Below, piece by piece: positions 1-6,347 of a DNA stretch of 13,042 bases (positions are counted from its first letter, which is position 1; each line of letters opens with the position of its first letter). Below the pieces are notes generated by a model. That model saw only the letters and a list, made by a program, of their open reading frames with translations, made no database searches and was not told the origin of the DNA. The DNA lies in contig USKE01000024.1 of NCBI GenBank assembly GCA_900555165.1, positions 1 through 13,042 on the forward strand. The letters are read 5' to 3'. A program made the translations under genes and the position numbers. Source of the stretch: an uncultured Porphyromonadaceae bacterium. Lineage in GTDB: Bacteria; Bacteroidota; Bacteroidia; Bacteroidales; Muribaculaceae.

Positions 1-1367
1 GAGCCGGCCTCGATCTTTTCTGCGGCCATCTCGTTGAAGTTGGGGAACTGGTTTGTGCCGAGCAGAATCTCTTTACGGCGTGCCATGTCGTCATGGCGCT
101 TGGCGCACGATGCGTTCACGGCTTTCTGTACCTCGCCAGAGTTGACGCAGGCGAAGAAACCTCCCTTATCGTCGATGTCGAGGAAGAGTTTCCAGGCCTC
201 CTGGGCCAGCGATACGGTCAGTGTCTCCACATAATATGAACCGCCGGCGGGGTCGGCAACCTTGTCGAGGTGGCTCTCCTCTTTGAGCAGGAACTGCTGG
301 TTGCGGGCGATGCGCTCAGAGAATTCATCGGGGCGCTTGTAGGGGAGGTCGAACGGAGTGACGGTGATAGAGTCGACACCGGCCAGGGCGGCCGACATTG
401 CCTCGGTCTGCGAGCGCAGAAGGTTCACATGTGCGTCGTAGAGGGTCTGGTTGAAACGCGAGGTCGTGGCGTGGCAGGCCATCTTGCATGCGTCGTCAGC
501 GGCGCCGTACTGGCGTGCGATCTGAGCCCACATCATGCGGGCGGCACGGAATTTGGCCAGCTCCATGAAGTAGTTCGACGACACGCCCATGTTGAACTTG
601 ATGCGGGCGGCCACCTCGTCGGCGCTGACGCCGGCCTCGGTGAGCAGTGTCATCCACTGTGCGCCCCATGCCAGGGCGTAGCCGAGTTCCTGGAATATAT
701 ATGCGCCTGCGTTGTTGAACGCATCGGCATCAACCGAGAGTACCTTGAGGGCAGGCACATCCTTTACGGTCTCGATAAGGGTCTTTGCAGTCTCGGCGAT
801 GGCGGCGGGATTGATCTCCTTGCCGTGGCGGAACGCGGGCTTGAGCGGATTGTAGTCGATAGAGCCGCGGAATGTCTTCTCTGCGCCTTTCTCCTTCAGC
901 ACCTCAACGAGCGCTTTGGCCAGGTCGAGGGCGCATTTGGGGCATCCGGTGAAGTTTACTTCCACAGCGGCGAGGTCGATGCCGTCAAGCAGGGCGGCCA
1001 CGATCTCTTTAGTGGGTTCCTTGACGGTGAAACCGAGCGAGTTCACCCCTTTTTCAAGCACCTCACGAGCTTTGGCGTTGGCCTCGGCGGGGTCGGTGTC
1101 GAGAATCTCCTGACGGGTAAGCCAGTGGTTGTTGTCGCGTGTGCCGCGGATGTAGGGGTATTCGCCGGGGAGCGAGTTCAGGGTCTTGAAGTCCTCGATG
1201 TCCTTGCGCATGTACATCGGCTGAACATTGAATCCTTCGTTTGTGCGCCATACGAGTTTTTTCTCGAAAGGCACGCCTTTGAGGTCAGCGTCGACCTTTG
1301 CCCGCCATGTGTCGTAGTCGATGGACGGGAATTGGGCAAACAGCTTCTCTTTTTTATTATCTGCCAT
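1..1367 (-). CDS. mutA: Methylmalonyl-CoA mutase small (beta) subunit, 3' end cut by window
   Basis: This is the non-catalytic partner of the B12-dependent mutase that interconverts succinyl-CoA and (R)-methylmalonyl-CoA in the cytoplasmic succinate-propionate route. The 455 codons visible start at an ATG (1365-1367) with MADNKKEKLFAQFPSIDYD and continue through typical MutA stretches: YPYIRGTRDNNHWLTRQE near residue 70, FNMGVSSNYFMELAKFRAAR in the middle, and LDKVADPAGGSYYVETLT later. The last 150 or so residues should lie left of the window, and mutB would be expected beyond them. The visible part is the TIM-barrel-type region. The gene has its own promoter about 80 bp upstream and is separated by a terminator from the preceding operon. 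The leader is only about 75 nt, too short for a cobalamin riboswitch. The identification is firm from family resemblance; the presence of mutB is inferred. Confidence 0.95.
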   Translation of the reverse strand, partial: MADNKKEKLFAQFPSIDYDTWRAKVDADLKGVPFEKKLVWRTNEGFNVQPMYMRKDIEDFKTLNSLPGEYPYIRGTRDNNHWLTRQEILDTDPAEANAKAREVLEKGVNSLGFTVKEPTKEIVAALLDGIDLAAVEVNFTGCPKCALDLAKALVEVLKEKGAEKTFRGSIDYNPLKPAFRHGKEINPAAIAETAKTLIETVKDVPALKVLSVDADAFNNAGAYIFQELGYALAWGAQWMTLLTEAGVSADEVAARIKFNMGVSSNYFMELAKFRAARMMWAQIARQYGAADDACKMACHATTSRFNQTLYDAHVNLLRSQTEAMSAALAGVDSITVTPFDLPYKRPDEFSERIARNQQFLLKEESHLDKVADPAGGSYYVETLTVSLAQEAWKLFLDIDDKGGFFACVNSGEVQKAVNASCAKRHDDMARRKEILLGTNQFPNFNEMAAEKIEAG

Positions 1368-1447
1368 GATAATTTATTGTGTTTGGTTGTTTCTTCATGG
1401 TCGGAAACCCGGCGTTGCCGCGGTTCCTATTGGGTAAATCTTGTGTG

Positions 1448-1479
1448 CAAATATACAAAATCAATAAATTATGCCAAAA
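1448..1479 (-). promoter_or_regulatory. Bacteroidota-type promoter of mutA
   Basis: On the minus strand a TTTTGG box (1474-1479) is followed after 19 nt (counted from the TTG) by TATATTTG (1448-1455). This matches the Bacteroidota sigma-ABfr consensus TTTG-N19-21-TAnnTTTG. Transcription should start near 1441, giving a leader of about 75 nt. The -33 box abuts the terminator hairpin of the upstream operon. Confidence 0.8.
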
Positions 1480-1481
1480 TT

Positions 1482-1522
1482 ACGCCCGAAAAATCGCGTC
1501 TTTCAAGCGAATTTTCGGGCGT
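1482..1522 (-). terminator. Intrinsic terminator of the thiE-like/kdsB/doxX operon
   Basis: An inverted repeat of 16 nt per arm (1482-1497 with 1507-1522) has one A-A mismatch and a 9-nt loop; its core is CGCCCGAAAA against TTTTCGGGCG. It lies 29 bp past the DoxX-family stop codon. On the minus strand it is followed by a short U-rich tail (TAATTTT) that runs into the -33 box of the mutA promoter. A second small hairpin, CATGCT with a 4-nt loop and AGCATG (1535-1550), directly follows the stop codon. Confidence 0.75.
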
Positions 1523-1550
1523 TAACTAAAATTTCATGCTCTTAAGCATG

Positions 1551-2873
1551 TCATGACTCGTTTTTTGCGGTGGCTGTGCGGTGGTGCGCGCGCCATTTGC
1601 GGCGCACTATGTCACGCGCCGCCAACAGAAGTCCCTGGAAAAGATAAATCAGCACGAGAATCCCGGCAACGATACCCGTGGCCCTGAAGAAAAAGCCGCG
1701 GCTGTCGTCGTTCGCGAGCCGTTCGGTGACTGCCATGGGGTCTTCTTCGGAACCGTCGCCGACAAGCGAGCTGAGCGTGGCTTTTGCCACGACATGACCG
1801 TCATTTACCAGGACGAGCGACATTATGCCGCGGGAGAGTTCCTTGAGTTCGGTGTCTTCGGCCGAATAGCAGGGGTAAGAGGCCATTGAGACATCTTTCC
1901 ACCGCTCTATACCTTTGCGGCCTGTGCCGAGCAACGCCATCATGGCGATGCCGCTGCTGTCGGCAGCTGCATGCAGTTCGTTCAGGAAATAGGTGTAGGA
2001 TATGTCGGCCCTTCCGGGTTCGGGAATCACGCATATCAGCAGTTTTCCCTCGGCGGGGAGCACGTCGGCGGTTATGTCATCGCCGTCCTCGTCAAGTATA
2101 TGCAGCGAGTGGCTGTGGGTGGCTGCGGCAGGTTCGATGCGGTCTACATACGTCCAGTCGTTGCCCGGCAGGCTGTAGGCGTCGAATGTCTCGCGGTTTC
2201 CGTCCTTCTCGTAAATGAACTTTATGTCGTCGGTTTCGTCGTCGGTCTTTACAAGTTCTTTCCCGGGAGCGAACGGCCTGAAATCGACCAGAGGCTGCAT
2301 GTTGTAGCCCACAAGGCTCACGCCTATCAGGTAAAGGGCCGCGATGATCTCCACGAGCCACTGTATCGGGGCCCTGAACAGGGGTTTGCCCACTGCGGCG
2401 CCTTTTACTATAAGGAACACCAGCGCGGCTACAGCCTGGATGAATTTTTTCTTCACGAACGTGGCCGTTTTTGAGATTACCCAGAAGTCGCCGAAACAGC
2501 CACAGTCGCTCACCGGATTTGCAATGGCGATATATGCCGTGAGCGGGAGCATGACCGCCTGCATCACGGTAAGCGCCCAGGGCGCTACACGACGGCAGCA
2601 TCCGGTGGCCAGTAGCAGGCCGAAGATGAACTCGTACAGGCACACCAGCACCGCGCCGGTAAGCACTATCGAGCGCGGTATGGCCATGCCGAACGCCGCG
2701 AGATAATCTTCGAGCTTGAAGACGAATCCCCACGGGTCGATGGCCTTCACCATCCCCGACATTACGAACAGTCCGCCCACTGCCACGCGCAGTATCCACA
2801 CTGCCACGCGGGTGCTAAGGCGCCGTTCTGCGGCGGGGTTATTCGCCGAGTTTGATGAGTGCGAAGACTGCAT
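1551..2873 (-). CDS. DoxX/MauE-type membrane protein with thioredoxin-like extracytoplasmic region
   Basis: A 440-residue membrane protein. The N-terminal part (residues about 22-160) has the four-helix DoxX/MauE layout, including the LRVAVGGLFVMSGMVKAIDP segment and a SDCGCFGDFW motif with Cys124 and Cys126, typical of redox-linked members. A fifth helix lies at about 172-190. Residues 195-390 are soluble; KLLICVIPE at 277-285 and the later RGIMSLVLVNDGHVVAK resemble a degenerate thioredoxin/peroxiredoxin fold without a CxxC. A last helix (about 396-418) is followed by a basic tail. It is the last gene of the operon and its chosen ATG lies 35 bp inside the DUF1599 gene, so a later start is possible, but the first transmembrane helix begins near residue 22. 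The domain calls rest on pattern resemblance. A role in envelope thiol chemistry is an inference. Confidence 0.8.
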   Translation of the reverse strand: MQSSHSSNSANNPAAERRLSTRVAVWILRVAVGGLFVMSGMVKAIDPWGFVFKLEDYLAAFGMAIPRSIVLTGAVLVCLYEFIFGLLLATGCCRRVAPWALTVMQAVMLPLTAYIAIANPVSDCGCFGDFWVISKTATFVKKKFIQAVAALVFLIVKGAAVGKPLFRAPIQWLVEIIAALYLIGVSLVGYNMQPLVDFRPFAPGKELVKTDDETDDIKFIYEKDGNRETFDAYSLPGNDWTYVDRIEPAAATHSHSLHILDEDGDDITADVLPAEGKLLICVIPEPGRADISYTYFLNELHAAADSSGIAMMALLGTGRKGIERWKDVSMASYPCYSAEDTELKELSRGIMSLVLVNDGHVVAKATLSSLVGDGSEEDPMAVTERLANDDSRGFFFRATGIVAGILVLIYLFQGLLLAARDIVRRKWRAHHRTATAKNES

Positions 2874-3378
2874 AGTTGATCATGTCGCGGTAATTTGCCT
2901 CGACACCCTCGGAGACTTTGGCCACGCCGTTGTGATCCTCAATCTCTTTGGTGCGCATTATCTTCATCAGTATCAGGTCGGTGAACGAGCTGACCCGCAT
3001 CTTGCGCCACGCCTCGCCATAGTCGTGGTTCTTGTCGAGCATCAGGCGCCGGGTGGAGTCTATCTCTTCATCGTAGAGTCGCAGTGCCTCTTCAGGCGAG
3101 ATGTCTTTTGTCGAGGCGAATCCCAGGCGGCACTGTATCAGCGCCACTATGCCGTAGTTCACAATGGCTATGAAACCGTCGGTGATGTTCTCATCGGTCA
3201 CGCGGGCTGTGGCCCCGTTCTCGAGGGTGCGGATGCGGTCGGCCTTGATGAGAATCTGATCTGTCACGGCCGAGGGGCGCATAAGGCGCCATGACGCGCC
3301 GTAATCCTTGAGTTTGGCCTCGAATAACCGGCGGCATCTGCCGGTGGCCTCATTGAACTGCTCTATTGTTGATGGCAT
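2839..3378 (-). CDS. DUF1599 family protein with two tandem domain copies
   Basis: A 179-residue soluble protein made of two copies of one domain of about 65 residues. Copy 1 (about 22-86) and copy 2 (about 116-179) align at a 94-residue offset: DYG (25-27 and 119-121), WR (30-31 and 124-125), MR (33-34 and 127-128), TD (39-40 and 133-134), Lys45/139, Arg48/142, and NY...ALI (74-81 and 168-175). This is the layout known for DUF1599, a mainly helical domain that databases link to nucleotide modification, without an established reaction. The gene starts 43 bp after the M16-like gene and overlaps the DoxX gene by 35 bp, so the three are probably cotranslated. I recall the DUF1599-DoxX pair as a common neighbourhood in Bacteroides relatives. 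Family assignment is strong; function is unknown. Confidence 0.85.
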   Translation of the reverse strand: MPSTIEQFNEATGRCRRLFEAKLKDYGASWRLMRPSAVTDQILIKADRIRTLENGATARVTDENITDGFIAIVNYGIVALIQCRLGFASTKDISPEEALRLYDEEIDSTRRLMLDKNHDYGEAWRKMRVSSFTDLILMKIMRTKEIEDHNGVAKVSEGVEANYRDMINYAVFALIKLGE

Positions 3379-3421
3379 GGTGCTGTGTCTTGTATTCTGA
3401 ATGTGATGTTAACTGGGAATG

Positions 3422-4717
3422 TCAGTCTTTCGGTGCCCCGGCCAGTGCTGTCAGGCGCGGCGCATCCACAAGGTATTTCACCGTGGCCTCGCGGATAATG
3501 GCAGGTGTCATGGCGGTGGCGGCCTCGACCTGACGGGTATAGCTGTCGCCGGTCACGCCCAGGGCATCCAGGTTTATGTGGAAATCAAGCATCGAGAAAG
3601 GGGAGTCGAGCACCGACGCCAGCGATGACAGCAGCAGGCGGCGTATGCCTGTGATCTCCTCTTCGGGCATCAGCGTTTCGGCGAGGCGCGCGATTTCCGT
3701 CTCGGTCTCGCGCAGCACGTCGTTCACATGACTGTTGTCGGTCTGGCATTCGATGTTTATGAATGTGCCTTCGAGGCGGGGAGTGGGGAAGGCCGAGATT
3801 CCGTAAGTGTACCCTTTGTCCTCGCGAATGTTGGCCATCAGGCGCGACCCGAAATATCCGCCGAGCGCTATGGTGGCCAGGCGCATGTTCTCGTAGTCGG
3901 GAGCGGTGCGCGGCAGGGTGGGGATGGCGATGCGGATGGCTGTCTGCATCGAGTCGGGCATCAGACGCAGGCTCCGGTCGCCGGCGGGATCGTATTCAGG
4001 AGCAATCACACGGCGGGCTATGCCGTTGTGGGCGGTGTAATCTGTCTGTCCGAAACACTTTTCTACAAGTCCGAGCAGTTCGTCAGTAATCTGCCCGGCA
4101 AGATAAATGGTAGGCGGCGTGCCCAGGAAAGCACGGGCGTGCAGTCGGCGTATGTCGTCGGCGCTGACAGAGAGGAAATCCGCGCCGGTGAGCACTCTCG
4201 CTGCCGGATGTCGCGGTCCGTAGGCCAATATGTTTATCTCTTCAGATGCGGCGTTGCTTACCTTCTTACGGCTCAGGTCGGTAGCGGCAGCGATTTTTTT
4301 GCATTGCGTGCCGGTGGCCTCAGGCGTCAGTGCCGGTCGGGTGAGTATGTCGGCGAACACAGGTATGGTTTCCTGCGCGCGTGAGTTGAGTCCGTAGAGC
4401 GTTGAGACACAATTATGGCGCCCGGCGTTGAAACTGGTCCAGGCACCGTTGTATTCGAGTGTCTCGGCAATTGCGGCTCCAGACATGCTCTGCGTGCCCT
4501 CGCTGAGTGTGCCGGTGAGGACGGGGTACAGTTCGGGGCGGTCGATGTCGAGTTTTCCCCCGCCATGTATCACTGTGATGCGGCTCACGGGCTGACTCCC
4601 GGCGTCAAGTATGGCCAGCCGCACACCGTTTGGCAGTGTCTGGCGGCGGAGCGGTGGAAGTTTCATTCCTGACAGCTCGGTCACTCCCGGGGGCGTGGTG
4701 CGGTCGAGTGTTGTCAT
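3422..4717 (-). CDS. M16 (insulinase-like) family protein lacking the zinc motif
   Basis: 431 residues with the two-domain M16 fold. The N-terminal half opens with LPNGVRLAILDAGSQPVSRI. The C-terminal half carries the substrate-binding signature, GGYFGSRLMANIRED then KGYTYG (about 286-306). Active members have HxxEH before a GT pair. Here the equivalent stretch is YPVLTGTLSEGT (64-75), which places Pro65, Thr68 and Gly69 where the His, Glu and His ligands should be, so the protein should not bind catalytic zinc. Paired M16B enzymes contain one active and one inactive subunit; this resembles the inactive one, but no active partner is in the window. The start codon overlaps the kdsB stop as ATGA (4714-4717), which implies translational coupling. 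No signal peptide is visible, so it is probably cytoplasmic. Family call is confident; the role is open. Confidence 0.88.
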   Translation of the reverse strand: MTTLDRTTPPGVTELSGMKLPPLRRQTLPNGVRLAILDAGSQPVSRITVIHGGGKLDIDRPELYPVLTGTLSEGTQSMSGAAIAETLEYNGAWTSFNAGRHNCVSTLYGLNSRAQETIPVFADILTRPALTPEATGTQCKKIAAATDLSRKKVSNAASEEINILAYGPRHPAARVLTGADFLSVSADDIRRLHARAFLGTPPTIYLAGQITDELLGLVEKCFGQTDYTAHNGIARRVIAPEYDPAGDRSLRLMPDSMQTAIRIAIPTLPRTAPDYENMRLATIALGGYFGSRLMANIREDKGYTYGISAFPTPRLEGTFINIECQTDNSHVNDVLRETETEIARLAETLMPEEEITGIRRLLLSSLASVLDSPFSMLDFHINLDALGVTGDSYTRQVEAATAMTPAIIREATVKYLVDAPRLTALAGAPKD

Positions 4718-5495
4718 GGCTCAGGGTTCTCAAGCATCCTGACGGCGGCCTCAAGGTCGGCCGGGGTGTCTATCCCCACGGTGGCGTAGTCGCTTTCTGC
4801 CGTCATTATGGTGTATCCGTTCTGCAGCCACCGCATCTGTTCGAGGCTCTCGGCTGTTTCAAGCGGTGCGGGGTCGAGCCGGGCAATCTCTTGCAGGATG
4901 TGGCCGCGGTAGGCGTACATGCCGATATGCGTGAGGTAGCGGTGCCGTGCGGGCCATTCCTCGGGGTCGACGCCGCGCAGGTAGGGGATGACCGAACGGC
5001 TGAAGGTCATGGCGCGTCCGCGCAGGTCGGTCTCGACTTTCGGTGTGTTCGGATTGGCGAGTTCGGCGTATGGGCGCCCGGGAGCGAACGGCCTTACGAG
5101 TGTGGCGATGTCGGCGTCGGGGTTGTCGAAACATGCCATGAGCTGGCGTATCTGTTCGGGGTGGATCAGCGGCTCGTCTCCCTGAACGTTCACAATCACG
5201 GTGTTGTCAGGGGTAGCTTGTCCTTCGGCCACCAGTTTCTCATAGGCCTCAAGGCAACGGTCGGTGCCGCTGCGGTGGTCGGTGCGGGTCATTATGGCCT
5301 TTCCGCCGAACTGTGTCACTGCATCATATATGCGGGCATCGTCGGTGGCGACATAGACGTCGCTGACGGCCTCGCTCACGCGGCGGCACACGCGTTCAAT
5401 CACTGTCATGCCTGCCAGGTCGGCGAGCGGCCGGGGAAACGGCTCGACGCCCATCGGGCCGGTATTATCGCTATGAATCTCAGGTTGTTCTCCAT
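4714..5495 (-). CDS. kdsB: 3-deoxy-manno-octulosonate cytidylyltransferase (CMP-Kdo synthetase), apparent frameshift near the N terminus
   Basis: KdsB activates Kdo with CTP for lipopolysaccharide core synthesis. Clear signatures lie in the main frame: RPLADLAGMTVIERV, MTRTDHRSGTDR, VNVQGDEPLI (Mg-nucleotide site), ESLEQMRWLQNGY and VGIDTPADLEAA near the end. The expected start, however, lies in another frame. From the ATG at 5493-5495 one reads MENNLRFIAIIPARWASSRF then PGR and soon a stop (5406-5408). The family signature PARxxSxRxPGKPL is thus split between two frames at about 5428-5439, and restoring FPG-(K/R)-PLAD needs four extra bases. Without repair, translation could only use the ATG at 5454, which lacks the CTP-binding loop. 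I give the span of the whole gene. It follows the ThiE-like gene by 5 bp and overlaps the next gene by 4 bp. It may be a sequence error, a real mutation or, less likely, recoding. Confidence 0.85.
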
Positions 5496-5500
5496 GTGGA

Positions 5501-6085
5501 TCATTCTACGGCAAAGCCGGCGGCGCCGGCGCCGAGCAATATTTTCTCTTCTTCTGGGGTGAAACTGCCGCGTGCCACGATGTGGTGCCGGTGACCGTTG
5601 CCGTTCACGGCCTCTACGATTCCGGTGAAGCGGTCGAGTGTGGCGGTGTCGCCGCTGACGGGCACGGTAATGTAATCGATGTCAAGCGGTTTAGGGGCCA
5701 GCGCCTCGTCGGGTGTCAGGCAGTCGGCACCGATTATGGCGTGGGCGCCGAGCTGTTCGCGTGCGGCGCGCACGATGTCGGGATTGGCGGTCGACAGGTG
5801 CAGACCGGTAATCTTCAGCTCGTCGACAAGCGCCGGACGGTCTACGAGAGTCATAATTATCTCAAACTCTGATGATTCCGCAGTTGTATCGTCGGGGCGT
5901 GCGCTGTCGTTGCTGTTGGCGCGGCATTCGTCGGCCACGGCCGTGGCTATGGCGCGTGCGGTGTCGTCATCGGTGTCTGCAGGGATGACGGTCTGTATCC
6001 AGCGGTAGCCGTCAGCTATCGCCTTGCGTGCCTGTGCGGCGGCCTCGGCCGTATCGGCTGATGCTTTGAGTATATACTGTTTCAT
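5501..6085 (-). CDS. ThiE/TenI-like (thiamine phosphate synthase fold) protein, probably not catalytic
   Basis: A 194-residue TIM-barrel-like protein resembling thiamine phosphate synthase. The segment ITGLHLSTANPD followed by IIGADCLTPDEAL and DIDYITV tracks the family's GxHxG....D, GxSxHxxxE and DYxxxGP strands, and the end, HHIVARGSFTPEEE then GAGAAGFAVE, tracks the IVGIGGI...AGADGV region. Key residues are absent. The QxRxK diphosphate motif reads Q31-T-V-I-P35, the GQED loop is STAN, and the GPxxxTxTK loop is missing. The barrel stops about 30 residues early. An alternative GTG start at 6112 gives 9 extra residues, but it overlaps the promoter's TAnnTTTG box, so the ATG at 6083-6085 is chosen. 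It is first in the operon, 5 bp before kdsB. A non-thiamine role is inferred. Confidence 0.7.
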   Translation of the reverse strand: MKQYILKASADTAEAAAQARKAIADGYRWIQTVIPADTDDDTARAIATAVADECRANSNDSARPDDTTAESSEFEIIMTLVDRPALVDELKITGLHLSTANPDIVRAAREQLGAHAIIGADCLTPDEALAPKPLDIDYITVPVSGDTATLDRFTGIVEAVNGNGHRHHIVARGSFTPEEEKILLGAGAAGFAVE

Positions 6086-6111
6086 CGGTAAGTGATGTGC
6101 GCAATTAGCCA

Positions 6112-6119
6112 CAAAGTTA
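6112..6119 (-). promoter_or_regulatory. Probable -7 box of the minus-strand operon
   Basis: TAACTTTG on the minus strand matches TAnnTTTG exactly and lies 26 bp before the chosen ATG of the ThiE-like gene. No good TTTG is found 19-21 nt upstream, so the promoter is only partly supported. Its position argues against the upstream GTG start. Confidence 0.5.
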
Positions 6120-6286
6120 ATTATTTTTTTGCGAAAGTGAGCTTCTTCAGGCGAAATTTCAACCTGATTTGTGGCCGTCGGGTTTATTATCGCACGGAAT
6201 TGACCGATTCTATGAAAAATTTATGCGGTTTTGGCTCAGTTATCGGTTGCAAATTGTAGTCTGAATCAGATTTTAGTGGTCAAAAA

Positions 6287-6318
6287 TTGTTTAGATGTGA
6301 AATTTTTGAGTAACTTTG
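6287..6318 (+). promoter_or_regulatory. Bacteroidota-type promoter of the glycogen operon
   Basis: A TTG (6287-6289, in an ATTGTTT context) is followed after 21 nt by TAACTTTG (6311-6318). The predicted start near 6325 leaves a leader of about 23 nt before the glycogen synthase ATG. The perfect 11-nt palindrome TCTGAATCAGA (6260-6270) lies about 17 bp upstream of the -33 box and could be an operator, but this is only a position-based suggestion. Confidence 0.7.
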
Positions 6319-6347
6319 CACCCTAAATCAGAGAATATCGAAAAAAT

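Noticed and set aside
1368..1447. Cobalamin riboswitch before the B12-dependent mutase gene
   Set aside because: The leader is only about 75 nt and has no B12-box-like sequence.
270..1529. Long plus-strand frame of 419 codons
   Set aside because: It is the mirror of mutA, whose minus-strand translation matches methylmalonyl-CoA mutase throughout.
5428..5440. Programmed -1 frameshifting as the explanation for kdsB
   Set aside because: A slippery-type heptamer is present, but the recoded protein would lack a residue of the conserved PGK motif and no downstream stimulator was identified. Loss of 4 bp explains the pattern better.
6086..6112. Upstream GTG start for the ThiE-like protein
   Set aside because: The GTG overlaps the TAnnTTTG box and would lie before the predicted transcript start; homology begins at the downstream Met.
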